A stretch of 64,000 nucleotides of DNA from assembly GCF_002079055.1 (NCBI RefSeq), contig NC_047495.1, forward strand, positions 1 to 64,000, written 5' to 3'. The DNA comes from Saccharomyces paradoxus (taxonomy: Eukaryota; Ascomycota; Saccharomycetes; Saccharomycetales; Saccharomycetaceae). Position numbers and translations under genes: made by a program. Of the stretch, positions 31,256-40,865 are shown piece by piece. The notes below the pieces were generated by a model that saw only the letters and a program-made list of their open reading frames with translations, searched no databases and was not told the origin of the DNA. The first letter of the stretch is position 1. Each line of letters starts with the position of its first letter.

Positions 31256-32854
31256 ATGCTTTTGCAAGCTTTCATTTTCCTTTTGGCTGGTTTTGCAGCT
31301 AAAATATCTGCATTAATGACAAACGAAACGAGTGATAGGCCTTTAGTCCACTTCACCCCCAACAAGGGTTGGATGAATGATCCAAACGGATTGTGGTACG
31401 ATGAAAAAGATGCTAAATGGCATCTTTACTTTCAGTACAATCCAAATGATACCGTCTGGGGTACGCCATTGTATTGGGGCCATGCTACTTCCGATGATTT
31501 GACCCACTGGCAAGACGAACCCATTGCTATTGCTCCAAAGCGTAATGATTCTGGTGCTTTCTCTGGTTCCATGGTTGTTGATTACAACAACACCAGTGGG
31601 TTCTTCAATGATACTATTGATCCAAGACAAAGATGCGTTGCGATTTGGACTTATAACACTCCTGAAAGTGAAGAGCAATACATTAGCTATTCCCTTGATG
31701 GTGGTTACACTTTTACCGAATATCAAAAGAACCCTGTTTTAGCTGCCAACTCCACTCAATTCAGAGATCCAAAGGTATTCTGGTATGAACCATCTCAAAA
31801 ATGGATTATGACAGCCGCCAAATCCCAAGAATACAAAATTGAAATATTTTCCTCCGATGACTTGAAGTCCTGGAAGTTGGAATCTGCCTTTGCCAATGAA
31901 GGTTTCTTAGGCTACCAATATGAATGTCCAGGTTTGATCGAGGTCCCAACCGAGCAAGATGCTTCGAAATCCTACTGGGTCATGTTTATTTCTATCAACC
32001 CAGGTGCTCCAGCTGGCGGTTCCTTCAACCAATATTTTGTTGGCTCCTTCAATGGTACTCATTTTGAAGCGTTTGACAACCAATCAAGAGTCGTAGATTT
32101 TGGTAAGGACTATTATGCCTTGCAAACTTTCTTCAACACTGACCCAACTTACGGTTCAGCATTAGGTATTGCCTGGGCTTCCAATTGGGAATACAGTGCT
32201 TTTGTCCCAACTAACCCATGGAGATCATCCATGTCTTTGGTCCGCAAGTTTTCTTTGAATACTGAATATCAAGCTAACCCAGAAACTGAATTGATCAACT
32301 TGAAAGCCGAACCAATCTTGAACGTTAGTAATGCTGGTCCATGGTCTCGTTTTGCTACTAACACAACCCTAACTAAGTCTAATTCTTACAGTGTTGATTT
32401 GAGTAACTCAACCGGCTCTTTGGAATTTGAATTGGTTTACGCGGTTAATTCCACAAAAACAGTATCCAAGTCTGTCTTTGCTGACCTGTCCCTTTGGTTT
32501 AAGGGTTTAGAAGATCCTGAAGAGTATTTAAGAATGGGTTTTGAAGTCAGTGCTTCTTCCTTCTTTTTGGACCGTGGTAACTCTAAGGTTAAGTTTGTCA
32601 AGGAAAACCCATATTTCACAAACAGAATGTCTCTGAACAACCAGCCATTCAAGACTGAGGATGATCTAAGTTACTACAAGGTGTACGGTTTATTGGATCA
32701 AAACATCTTGGAATTGTACTTCAATGATGGTGACGTGGTTTCTACGAATACCTACTTTATGACTACCGGTAACTCTCTAGGATCCGTAAACATGACCACT
32801 GGTGTCGATGACTTGTTCTACATTGACAAGTTCCAAGTGAGGGAAGTCAAATAG
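31256..32854 (+). CDS. SUC2: Invertase (beta-fructofuranosidase), GH32
   Basis: The 532-residue protein carries a 19-residue signal peptide. The nucleophile Asp lies in [11 protein letters not shown], the transition-state Asp in QFRDPKVFW, and the acid/base Glu in YECPGLIE. Many N-glycosylation sites (N-x-S/T) are present. It cleaves sucrose to glucose and fructose. A shorter mRNA starting inside the signal region makes cytosolic enzyme from the Met of MTNETSDRP, which is conserved here. Two ATGs stand in tandem (31253 and 31256); I chose the second because it gives the S. cerevisiae length. I count about 20 substitutions against the remembered S288C protein, for example ISALM and LYWGHATS, which supports another species. 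Glucose repression is explained by the Mig1 boxes. Confidence 0.97.
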   Translation: MLLQAFIFLLAGFAAKISALMTNETSDRPLVHFTPNKGWMNDPNGLWYDEKDAKWHLYFQYNPNDTVWGTPLYWGHATSDDLTHWQDEPIAIAPKRNDSGAFSGSMVVDYNNTSGFFNDTIDPRQRCVAIWTYNTPESEEQYISYSLDGGYTFTEYQKNPVLAANSTQFRDPKVFWYEPSQKWIMTAAKSQEYKIEIFSSDDLKSWKLESAFANEGFLGYQYECPGLIEVPTEQDASKSYWVMFISINPGAPAGGSFNQYFVGSFNGTHFEAFDNQSRVVDFGKDYYALQTFFNTDPTYGSALGIAWASNWEYSAFVPTNPWRSSMSLVRKFSLNTEYQANPETELINLKAEPILNVSNAGPWSRFATNTTLTKSNSYSVDLSNSTGSLEFELVYAVNSTKTVSKSVFADLSLWFKGLEDPEEYLRMGFEVSASSFFLDRGNSKVKFVKENPYFTNRMSLNNQPFKTEDDLSYYKVYGLLDQNILELYFNDGDVVSTNTYFMTTGNSLGSVNMTTGVDDLFYIDKFQVREVK

Positions 32855-33331
32855 AAGTTACAAAGTTTATTGTCTTTTTATTTTTCCAAAGCCATACTTA
32901 AGGGCGTTTGTTAACGAGTAACGAATATAAAACTTTATGATTCTCAAGAATACCTCTAACCCATTGCAAATGTATTTTTACTTTTATTTTTATTTTCTAC
33001 CAATCCCAGTTACCCAAATTTTGTTCTTTATGTACTTTATATAAGTATGTTCTTCTTCAGTAAAAAATACAACTTTTGCGCTATAACAAACCGTTTCTCA
33101 TAATATACACACGGTTATAATGTTTTCTAGTGGCAGCCTTAGATTGATTGCTGCGCAAGTCCTTTCCTTCTTGCCTTCATTATCTGTTCTGTTACTGACA
33201 CCATGCAACCGGGTAAAGTATTTTTAATATGAAAATTTAGAAGCATTGAATAGAGTTAGAGTTATACTTAATTGTAAGAAATAATGTCGTATACATAAAA
33301 AGAGTTTTCAAGGTAAACAGTGGTGAGCAAA
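32855..33331. other. SUC2 terminator region and YIL161W promoter
   Basis: 477 bp. T-rich stretches near 32875-32887 and 32973-32999 probably serve SUC2 3'-end formation. The TATATAAG near 33041 could be TATA-like. No gene. Confidence 0.5.
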
Positions 33332-34057
33332 ATGGATGCTACACTATCTGAAGCTGATACTAGAGGACCACATACAAAAACTTCCGGTTTGAGAAGCGAA
33401 AGATCTCCAATCGGAAATGAGGACAACACAAATAAAGCTGGAAATAGAAATAGAAACAAAAATAGAAATAAAAAAAGGAATAGAAATCGAAACGGAAACA
33501 AGAAGACGGAGAACAAGGAACAAGATGAACCTAAGCCTATGGTTGGAGGCGAAGAAGTAGGAATCGAGAAATCCCAAGCAAAAAGTAGAAGGCGGAGAAA
33601 CAATAATGAACCTAATAAAAAGAATACCCTATACTACTCAAAGGAAATTAATGTGGAAGAGCGAAAACAAACCGCAAAAAGACAAGAAGAAATCGATCAA
33701 TGTATTCACGCTTTGTCTGACTTCAAACTGTTTAGAAAAGGTAAGCACGTCACCTCTTATGGTTATCGGATCTCCGTTATGACAAACTCCGGTAAGATTT
33801 CTCAGAAGGTCTTATTTAATATACCTTTTGATTATCCAAAGGCCCCAATGAAGCTAGCAATGAGAAGTAACGAAGAAGTTTCCTTTTACATGGATATCGT
33901 GATAGCGAATTTCAACTGGAAAGCTCGGCAATTAGTTAAGGAGAAGTGGAGGATTTTATCGCAAATTAACTATTTGATTAGTGAGTTTGAAACATTGAAA
34001 ATGGCAAATTATAAACAAATTGATAAACTACGTAACAGCTTTTACAAAACCATATAA
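33332..34057 (+). CDS. YIL161W: Uncharacterised protein with Asn/Lys/Arg-rich tract
   Basis: The 241-residue protein corresponds to S. cerevisiae YIL161W (about 235 residues), function unknown. After a short acidic start (MDATLSEAD) comes a low-complexity tract of NRNK/NRNG-type repeats (about residues 35-60). It continues into a basic region and then a folded-looking C-terminal part (about 105-241) with QCIHALSDFKLFRKGKH and WRILSQINYLISEFETLK. The basic tract could bind RNA or ribosomes, which is inference. The frame is open four codons further upstream only from GTG; I chose the ATG at 33332. The length difference from S288C probably reflects the repeat tract. Confidence 0.85.
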   Translation: MDATLSEADTRGPHTKTSGLRSERSPIGNEDNTNKAGNRNRNKNRNKKRNRNRNGNKKTENKEQDEPKPMVGGEEVGIEKSQAKSRRRRNNNEPNKKNTLYYSKEINVEERKQTAKRQEEIDQCIHALSDFKLFRKGKHVTSYGYRISVMTNSGKISQKVLFNIPFDYPKAPMKLAMRSNEEVSFYMDIVIANFNWKARQLVKEKWRILSQINYLISEFETLKMANYKQIDKLRNSFYKTI

Positions 34058-34105
34058 TTATAAGCATAACAAAGGAAGAATATTAACTAATATCAAATAC
34101 CAAAA

Positions 34106-35359
34106 CTATTCCTTAATAAAGATAGCCGCGGCACCCATACCAGTACCGATACACATACTAACAACCCCGATCTGATCCTTTTGGAGTTCTCTTAGTATAG
34201 TAGCTACTTGCCTTGCACCGGTACAGCCCAGCGGATGGCCCAACGCAATCGCACCACCTCTTGGATTTACTTTATTCAAATCGATGCCCAGTTTATGGAT
34301 ACAGTATAATGCTTGGGCCGCGAATGCTTCATTGATTTCGAAAACATCGATATCTTGGACTCGCAAGCCAGTGGCTTCCAGGGCTTTTGGTATGGCATAT
34401 GCAGGGCCTACACCCATGATTTCAGGTGGAACGCCCACTGTTTGAAAGTCGATGTAGCGACCTAGCACAGGTAAATTCAACTGGTTCGCCACAGACCTGC
34501 GAGCTAACAAGACCCCTGCTACACCGTCGGAAACCTGGGATGCATTACCTGCAGTTGTAGTGCCTCTGTCCTTAATAAAGGCAGGCCTAATGCTTGAAAG
34601 TGATTCAGCAGTGACGTTAGGGCGTGGCCCTTCGTCTGACTGGCAAATTGAACCGTCTGGTAATTTTATGGGCAAGATTTCATCCTCAAAAAGTCCCTCG
34701 TTCTTTGCCTTATAGGCTTTTTGATAAGAATTGGCAGCAAACTCATCCTGATCCTTTCTGCTGATCTTGAAATTGGCAGCAACATTCTCGTTCGTAATAC
34801 CCATTGGTATTAGACATTTTTTCGCTTCTCGGTTTTTCTGCAGTTCGTCAGAGGAGATCATACCCAAGGGGTTGACGTTCTTGTAATTATTGGTCATTGA
34901 TTCCACTCCCAGCGCTAAACCAATATCGATTTGCCCAACTTTAATTTTGTTAGCAATATCGTTTACCGCCGTTAAACCTGAAGAACATTGTCTGTTCAAA
35001 GCGACAAATGGCGTCGAGTAGGGAATACCACTTGCTAAACATGCAGCTCTGTGTTCGGTAGCACCGGCACCGACATTGAGAACGTTACCACAAGCAACTT
35101 CTTCGATCAACTTCAAATCCGTCCTTAAAGGGTCCGGAAACCTCCCGATGAACTCATTGAGAAAGTTGTACAATAAGTAGTCTGTATTTACATCTTTGAA
35201 AGCACCTTTAAAACCCTTACCGATAGCGGACCTGTTAGCAGCCACAATTACCACATCTTCGGGCCTTTTCTCTAACAGCGAGTTCTTCTTCTTCGCTTCA
35301 CCCTTCCCCATGGCGCTCTCCACCAAATGGTCCTTAATACTTTGTAATCTTTGAGACAT
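34106..35359 (-). CDS. POT1: Peroxisomal 3-ketoacyl-CoA thiolase
   Basis: The 417-residue protein has the exact length of S. cerevisiae Pot1/Fox3. The N-terminus carries a peroxisomal targeting signal type 2, RLQSIKDHL at residues 4-12 (R-L-x5-H-L), read by Pex7. Thiolase active-site elements are all present: Cys125 in LNRQCSSGL, His in ALGHPLGCTGARQ, and the second Cys in CIGTGMGAA. It cuts 3-ketoacyl-CoA to acetyl-CoA and a shortened acyl-CoA in the last step of beta-oxidation. The promoter, shared with BNR1, has an exact oleate response element, so oleate induction and glucose repression are expected. Confidence 0.97.
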   Translation of the reverse strand: MSQRLQSIKDHLVESAMGKGEAKKKNSLLEKRPEDVVIVAANRSAIGKGFKGAFKDVNTDYLLYNFLNEFIGRFPDPLRTDLKLIEEVACGNVLNVGAGATEHRAACLASGIPYSTPFVALNRQCSSGLTAVNDIANKIKVGQIDIGLALGVESMTNNYKNVNPLGMISSDELQKNREAKKCLIPMGITNENVAANFKISRKDQDEFAANSYQKAYKAKNEGLFEDEILPIKLPDGSICQSDEGPRPNVTAESLSSIRPAFIKDRGTTTAGNASQVSDGVAGVLLARRSVANQLNLPVLGRYIDFQTVGVPPEIMGVGPAYAIPKALEATGLRVQDIDVFEINEAFAAQALYCIHKLGIDLNKVNPRGGAIALGHPLGCTGARQVATILRELQKDQIGVVSMCIGTGMGAAAIFIKE

Positions 35360-35524
35360 TGCTTTTACGTGATGTTATGTGTACTCTATGGTCAACTCCA
35401 CAAGTTGCAACTATTCCTCTCTAATGGAGTTAACATGCAAAGGCATGCCCTATTTATATTCTTCTTCATAGTAAAACTCCAATAAATTTCAACCCAATAG
35501 AGGAAGGAAGGAAAAAAAAGGCTG

Positions 35525-35547
35525 CGGTGTTAATATTATTATCTCCG
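35525..35547. promoter_or_regulatory. Oleate response element (Oaf1/Pip2 site) of POT1
   Basis: The sequence reads CGG-N3-T-N-A-N11-CCG, exactly the ORE consensus CGGN3TNAN9-12CCG. It lies about 165-190 bp upstream of the POT1 start. Oaf1/Pip2 bind OREs in fatty-acid-grown cells. Confidence 0.8.
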
Positions 35548-35550
35548 TTT

Positions 35551-35586
35551 CCCTTTGGTAGCGCCTTGCAAGGCGCTACCAAAGGG
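35551..35586. repeat. 36-bp perfect palindrome in the POT1-BNR1 promoter
   Basis: The left half CCCTTTGGTAGCGCCTTG is followed at once by its exact reverse complement, with no spacer. It starts 3 bp after the ORE and is GC-richer than its surroundings. It could be a dimeric factor site or a cruciform-prone sequence. The function is not known to me. Confidence 0.9.
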
Positions 35587-35599
35587 TTACCCTCCTCAT

Positions 35600-35613
35600 G
35601 TTGACGCGTCAAC
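35600..35613. promoter_or_regulatory. Palindromic MCB (ACGCGT) site before BNR1
   Basis: GTTGACGCGTCAAC is a perfect 14-bp palindrome centred on ACGCGT, the MBF (Mbp1/Swi6) core, 126-139 bp upstream of the BNR1 start. It suggests G1/S control of BNR1; that is inference. Confidence 0.6.
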
Positions 35614-35738
35614 TTTTTTTCTTTTTTCGCTATTTGTGGCACTGGTTCAAAGCTGGCAAATTCTTGATCTTTTGAAGATTGTATAGTGATGATGATCGTG
35701 ACACAAAAGCAGATAAAGAGATAGCACAATCATCACTG

Positions 35739-38700
35739 ATGGACTCTTCCCCGAACAAGAAGACGTACCGCTATCCTCGCAGATCGCTGTCACTGCACGC
35801 GCGAGATAGGGCCAGCGAAGCCCGTAAATTGGAAGAATTGAATTTGAACGATGGGCTGGTTGCCGCTGGCTTGCAGTTGGTCGGGGTAGCGTTGGAGAAA
35901 CAAGACACGGGATCACACATATATATGAAACAGAAGAACTTCTCTGCCAATGACGTTTCTTCGTCACCAGTGGCTTCCGAAGGAATGAACAGATCGGAAA
36001 TGGATTTTAATCCGAAGTGCATGCCTCAGGACGCAATACTCGTCGAAAGACTGTTTGATGAGCTTTTGAAAGATGGAACTTTTTTTTGGGGTGCTGCTTA
36101 TAAGAATTTGCAAAATATCTCTCTACGGAGGAAATGGTTGTTAATATGTAAGATCCGTAGTTCCAGTCATTGGGGGAACAAGAAAATCGCTTCCACCACG
36201 ACATACTCTACACATTCGGCCACTAATGAGCTGGCTGAAAACTCACATTTTTTGGATGGTCTAATTAGAAATCTTTCGGCAGGTGGCATGAACTTGTCGA
36301 AGACGCTATATAAACTAGAAAAATTCTTGCGAAAGCAAAGTTTTTTGCAACTTTTTCTTAAGGATGAAATTTACCTGACGACGCTGCTCGAAAAGACTTT
36401 ACCACTAATATCCAAGGAGCTACAATTTGTTTATCTTCGGTGCTTTAAAATACTGATGAACAACCCCCTGGCGAGGATAAGAGCGCTCCATTCTGAGCAT
36501 TTAATCCGCTGGTTTACCGAGCTTTTAACAGACCAAAATTCTAACTTAAAATGTCAGTTACTTTCCATGGAGTTACTTTTACTATTAACGTACGTCGAAG
36601 GTGCCACGGGTTGCAAGTTGATATGGGACCAGCTTTCGATATCATTCATCAATTGGCTAGAATGGTTTGGCAAAATCCTTGCAGACGATATTGCAATTCA
36701 TACGTCCCTGTATTTGAACTGGAATCAATTAAAAATAGACTATTCGACGACTTTCCTACTGCTAATAAACTCTATCTTGCAAGGATTCAATAACAAGACT
36801 GCACTAGAAATTTTGAATTTTTTGAAAAAAAATAATATCCATAGCACTATAACATTTTTAGAACTATCCTATAAGAATGACCCTAATAGTGTCGTCATCA
36901 TGGAGCAAATAAAACAATTCAAAGCCAAAGAATCTAGCATATTTGACTCAATGGTACAAACTACTAATGATATGAGTTCACTTCATCCGACAAAAGATAT
37001 CGAAAAAAAAGAAAGCGAACCTTTATGTCTTGAAAAATGTCTATTATTGAAGGCAAAAGATAGTCCTGTAGAGACACCGATAAACGAAATTATTCAGTCG
37101 TTGTGGAAGATCCTGGACTCTCAAAAGCCATACTCAGAATCCATTAAACTACTAAAATTGATAAATTCTTTACTGTTTTATCTTATAGATTCTTTCCAAG
37201 TACCAGTGAATCCTTCTTTTGACGAAAGTTTTGAGTCAGCAGAAAATGTGGATTATGTTTTCCAAGATTCTGTTAATAAATTGTTGGATTCTCTACAGTC
37301 TGATGAAATCGCTAGAAGAGCAGTCACAGAAATTGATGATCTTAATGATAAGATTTTTCATTTGAATGAAAGATTGAACTTGGTGGAAAATTATAATAAA
37401 GATCATTTAGTAACAAAGCTAGATGAAAGTGAAGCCTTAGTGTCCTTGAAAACTAAGGAGATTGAAAATTTGAAATTACAATTGAAGGCAAATAAGAGAA
37501 GACTAGATCAAATTACAACACATCAAAGATTATATGACCAACCACCTTCATTGACAAGTAGCAACTTGAGTGTTGCCGGTTCAATAACGAAAAATAATAG
37601 TCATGGTAATCTCATTTTCCAAAATTTAACCAAAAAGCAACACCAGCAGCCAAAAAATTCTCTGCCCAAGCGTTCAACAAGCCTACTGAAAAGCAAAAGG
37701 ATTGCGTCCCTTTCATCATATTTAAGTGATGTAAATAATGAAAATGGTTCCGAAGATAAATCAAAAGACTTGTCATTTCAAAGATCTACGTCAACCATCA
37801 ATTTTAATATACCTTCTATGAAAAATGTTGCAAATATGCAAAACGTCTCTCTAAATTCAATACTTTCAGAGTTGGAATTTTCAAATAGTCTAAGCACTCA
37901 ACCTAATTATCAATCATCTCCCGTGTTGTCTTCTGTTTCTTCATCGCCAAAACTATTTCCCCGGCTTTCTTCAGAGAGCCTTGATAATAGCATACAGCTA
38001 GTATCCGAAGTTGATAACCTACCTCAACTTCCTCCCCCTCCCCCTCCTCCGCTTCCACAGTCTCTTTTGACTGATGCAGAATCTACCCTAAAACCGGATA
38101 ATGTTCCTTCTATTACAGCACCTGCTCCGCCACCTCTTCCAGATTTGTTTAAGAATGAAAGTTGTTTTGCAATACCACCACCACCACCACCACCTCCCTT
38201 ACCTGAGTCCTTATCAATGAACAAAGAATCCTCCAATAACGACTTGGTTACTCCTCCAGCTCCACCTTTACCAAATGGTCTTCTTCCATCCTCCTCAGTG
38301 TCTATTAATTCAACGACGGTCAATTTGAAAGCAACCTCGTCTGAAAAACGCTTGAAGCAAATTCACTGGGATAAGGTAGAAGATATCAAAGATACGCTTT
38401 GGGAAGATACATTTCAACGCCAGGAAACGATCAAAGAATTGCAAACTGATGGTATATTCTCTCAAATTGAAGATACCTTCAGGATGAAAAGTCCAACTAA
38501 AATTGCAAATAAAAAGAACGCAGAATCTTCAGTTGCCTCATCTTCGAATAATGGTAAGTCTTCAAATGAATTAAAAAAAATTTCCTTTTTATCAAGAGAT
38601 TTAGCTCAACAATTTGGCATCAATCTGCATATGTTTTCCCAACTATCTGATATGGAATTTGTTATAAAAGTACTGAACTGCGATAACGACATTGTTCAAA

Positions 38701-39848
38701 ATGTTAATATACTGAAGTTTTTTTGTAAAGAAGAGTTAGTAAATATACCGAGAAGTATGCTTAATAAGTACGAGCCATATTCCCAAGGTAAGGATGGTAA
38801 AGCGGTAAGTGATTTGCAAAGAGCTGACAGAATATTTTTGGAGTTGTGTATTAATTTAAGGTTCTATTGGAATGTAAGATCAAAGAGTCTCTTGACACTG
38901 TCTACATATGAGAGAGATTATTATGATTTGATTTTCAAATTACAAAAAATTGATGATGGAATTTCACAGCTAAATCGTTCACTTAAATTTAAGAGTTTAA
39001 TGTTTATCATTACTGAAATTGGTAATCATATGAACAAAAGAATTGTTAAAGGTATCAAATTGAAGTCACTAACTAAACTTGCCTTTGTTAGATCCAGCGT
39101 TGATCAAAATGTATCATTTTTGCATTTTATTGAAAAAATAATAAGAATAAAATATCCTGATATATATGGTTTTGTGGATGATCTGAAGAACATTGAAGAT
39201 TTGGGTAAAATCTCATTAGAACACGTCGAATTAGAGTGCCATGAATTTCATAAAAAAATTGAGGATTTAGTTACTCAGTTTCAAGTAGGGAAGCTATCCA
39301 GCGAGGAAAACTTAGACCCGAGAGATCAAATTATCAAAAAGGTCAAGTTTAAGATTAATCGAGCCAAAACAAAGAGTGAATTGTTGATTGACCAATGTAA
39401 ACTAACTTTAATAGATTTAAATAAACTGATGAAGTACTACGGTGAAGACCCCAATGATAAAGAGAGTAAGAACGAATTTTTCCAACCCTTTATTGAATTT
39501 TTGGCCATGTTCAAGAAATGTGCCAAGGAAAATATAGAAAAGGAGGAAATGGAAAGAGTGTACGAACAAAGAAAAAGCTTGTTAGAAATGAGGACAAGCA
39601 GTAACAAGAAAAGCAACGGAAATGATGAAAATGAAGGTGAAGAAGTAAACACGGATGCTGTTGATCTACTCATATCTAAATTACGTGAAGTGAAGAAGGG
39701 ACCTGAGCCCCTAAGAAGAAGAAAAAGTACAAAACTCAATGAAATCGCGGTTAATGTGAATGAGGGAGATGTGAAAACGAGGAAGGATGAAGATCACATC
39801 CTGCTGGAGAGGACCCATGCTATGCTGAACGATATTCAAAATATCTAG
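35739..39848 (+). CDS. BNR1: Formin, nucleates actin cables at the bud neck
   Basis: The 1369-residue formin (S288C about 1375) has an N-terminal Rho-GTPase-binding/FH3 region (about residues 85-480) and a coiled coil (about 540-600). A long Ser/Asn-rich linker leads to the FH1 domain (about 765-855), where several runs of five to eight prolines bind profilin-actin. The FH2 domain starts at KRLKQIHWDKVED (about 869) and includes the GNHMNKR motif. A basic DAD-like tail (LRRRKSTKL) comes near the end. Bnr1 works downstream of Rho4 and sits with septins at the mother side of the neck. I chose the ATG at 35739; the frame extends 20 codons upstream only from TTG. Many substitutions relative to S288C lie in the linker. 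Confidence 0.97.
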   Translation: MDSSPNKKTYRYPRRSLSLHARDRASEARKLEELNLNDGLVAAGLQLVGVALEKQDTGSHIYMKQKNFSANDVSSSPVASEGMNRSEMDFNPKCMPQDAILVERLFDELLKDGTFFWGAAYKNLQNISLRRKWLLICKIRSSSHWGNKKIASTTTYSTHSATNELAENSHFLDGLIRNLSAGGMNLSKTLYKLEKFLRKQSFLQLFLKDEIYLTTLLEKTLPLISKELQFVYLRCFKILMNNPLARIRALHSEHLIRWFTELLTDQNSNLKCQLLSMELLLLLTYVEGATGCKLIWDQLSISFINWLEWFGKILADDIAIHTSLYLNWNQLKIDYSTTFLLLINSILQGFNNKTALEILNFLKKNNIHSTITFLELSYKNDPNSVVIMEQIKQFKAKESSIFDSMVQTTNDMSSLHPTKDIEKKESEPLCLEKCLLLKAKDSPVETPINEIIQSLWKILDSQKPYSESIKLLKLINSLLFYLIDSFQVPVNPSFDESFESAENVDYVFQDSVNKLLDSLQSDEIARRAVTEIDDLNDKIFHLNERLNLVENYNKDHLVTKLDESEALVSLKTKEIENLKLQLKANKRRLDQITTHQRLYDQPPSLTSSNLSVAGSITKNNSHGNLIFQNLTKKQHQQPKNSLPKRSTSLLKSKRIASLSSYLSDVNNENGSEDKSKDLSFQRSTSTINFNIPSMKNVANMQNVSLNSILSELEFSNSLSTQPNYQSSPVLSSVSSSPKLFPRLSSESLDNSIQLVSEVDNLPQLPPPPPPPLPQSLLTDAESTLKPDNVPSITAPAPPPLPDLFKNESCFAIPPPPPPPPLPESLSMNKESSNNDLVTPPAPPLPNGLLPSSSVSINSTTVNLKATSSEKRLKQIHWDKVEDIKDTLWEDTFQRQETIKELQTDGIFSQIEDTFRMKSPTKIANKKNAESSVASSSNNGKSSNELKKISFLSRDLAQQFGINLHMFSQLSDMEFVIKVLNCDNDIVQNVNILKFFCKEELVNIPRSMLNKYEPYSQGKDGKAVSDLQRADRIFLELCINLRFYWNVRSKSLLTLSTYERDYYDLIFKLQKIDDGISQLNRSLKFKSLMFIITEIGNHMNKRIVKGIKLKSLTKLAFVRSSVDQNVSFLHFIEKIIRIKYPDIYGFVDDLKNIEDLGKISLEHVELECHEFHKKIEDLVTQFQVGKLSSEENLDPRDQIIKKVKFKINRAKTKSELLIDQCKLTLIDLNKLMKYYGEDPNDKESKNEFFQPFIEFLAMFKKCAKENIEKEEMERVYEQRKSLLEMRTSSNKKSNGNDENEGEEVNTDAVDLLISKLREVKKGPEPLRRRKSTKLNEIAVNVNEGDVKTRKDEDHILLERTHAMLNDIQNI

Positions 39849-40099
39849 TGGAGACTTAAGTATTCATGTAGTTAATATAGCCTATATTAAGAGATGGACA
39901 ATAATCGCAATGACTTCTGAAAAGGGAAATCCTTTCCCTTTTCGGGCGCGGTGGTATTGACAATTTTCCTCATTAATAATTAAGGTTCGGAAATGAGAAG
40001 ATTCATTGATAAGTTTCAAAATAAGCACAGAAAGCATCGAATCTTTACCTTAGCACAACCAACTGAACAGCTCGTCAAACCACCAAGCATTTAATCAAA
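39849..40099. promoter_or_regulatory. BNR1-AIM20 spacer
   Basis: 251 bp between tandem genes. A GGGAAATCCTTTCCCTTTTC stretch near 39924-39943 can form a short hairpin and may aid BNR1 termination. No TATA can be assigned with confidence. Confidence 0.35.
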
Positions 40100-40714
40100 A
40101 TGAGCAATGTGTCGGTGGCAGTGGGAACAGCAGTTGGGATTCCAATTGCTGTGGGCATAATAGTAGGTCTGATATTTTGGTGTATATTGCAACGACGCTA
40201 CAAGAAAGAAGAAGCTAGAGATGCAGATTTAGAAAAGCTGGTAATGGAAGAAGTGGCCGTGTCGGTATATGATGGTTTTAAAGCGGAAATTAGCAGTTCA
40301 AGTGAAGATTCTACGATAAATGAAAAGAAAGAAAGCCAAGATCTTAAACCTTGCGTTGAAAAAACTGCCAGAGCTGGGTATACACCAGCATACAGAAGGC
40401 AATTGAATGCTAGTATGGGTATTTTGCATCCAAAAAAGCAAAGTACTACATATATTAATGTTCCCATCATTTTCAGCGGTGAGAAGGTGAACTATGGGAT
40501 GGTCAGGGATCCTTCAGATAGTTTTATGTATCCATTGACCTTAATGCGCAAGGAAACGGGTACCTTGAGATCTGCTTCTATATCGAACTTATCCTCGAGC
40601 ACAAACGAAACTGACTTACACGAAGAAATCAAACTGGATGACCCATATGAAAACGACTTTACGAATTACACTGTCAATAAAAGAGAATTTATCGAAAGGT
40701 TACGGCCACACTAA
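40100..40714 (+). CDS. AIM20: Single-span membrane protein Aim20, Skg1 paralogue
   Basis: The 204-residue protein has the same length as S. cerevisiae Aim20. Near the N-terminus a Gly/Ile/Val-rich transmembrane segment (about residues 6-28, [20 protein letters not shown]) has almost nothing before it. It is followed by a basic stop-transfer stretch (QRRYKKEE) and a polar cytoplasmic tail, the Skg1-like layout. S. cerevisiae data link it to cell-cycle progression, respiration and vacuole or surface location, but its molecular role is unknown. A (TA)n run follows the stop codon directly. Confidence 0.9.
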   Translation: MSNVSVAVGTAVGIPIAVGIIVGLIFWCILQRRYKKEEARDADLEKLVMEEVAVSVYDGFKAEISSSSEDSTINEKKESQDLKPCVEKTARAGYTPAYRRQLNASMGILHPKKQSTTYINVPIIFSGEKVNYGMVRDPSDSFMYPLTLMRKETGTLRSASISNLSSSTNETDLHEEIKLDDPYENDFTNYTVNKREFIERLRPH

Positions 40715-40715
40715 A

Positions 40716-40737
40716 CTATATATATATATATATATAT
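40716..40737. repeat. TA dinucleotide microsatellite
   Basis: About ten TA units just after the AIM20 stop codon. It may act as the AT-rich efficiency element of the AIM20 3' end. Confidence 0.8.
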
Positions 40738-40865
40738 GTGCATATAGATAAATAAACATACTTGCATACATTTGCATTTATATGGATACTCAGACCATTT
40801 GTAATAACGATAAAAATAAAATAATAATAAATGATATTTACAGACTAATGGCATCTCACTTGCTA

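Noticed and set aside
35679-35738. 20-codon upstream extension of BNR1
   Set aside because: It begins at TTG and is absent from the known protein; the ATG at 35739 fits the family.
38024-38323. 99-codon Gly-rich frame opposite the BNR1 FH1 domain
   Set aside because: It is the complement of proline codons; glycine runs are the expected shadow.
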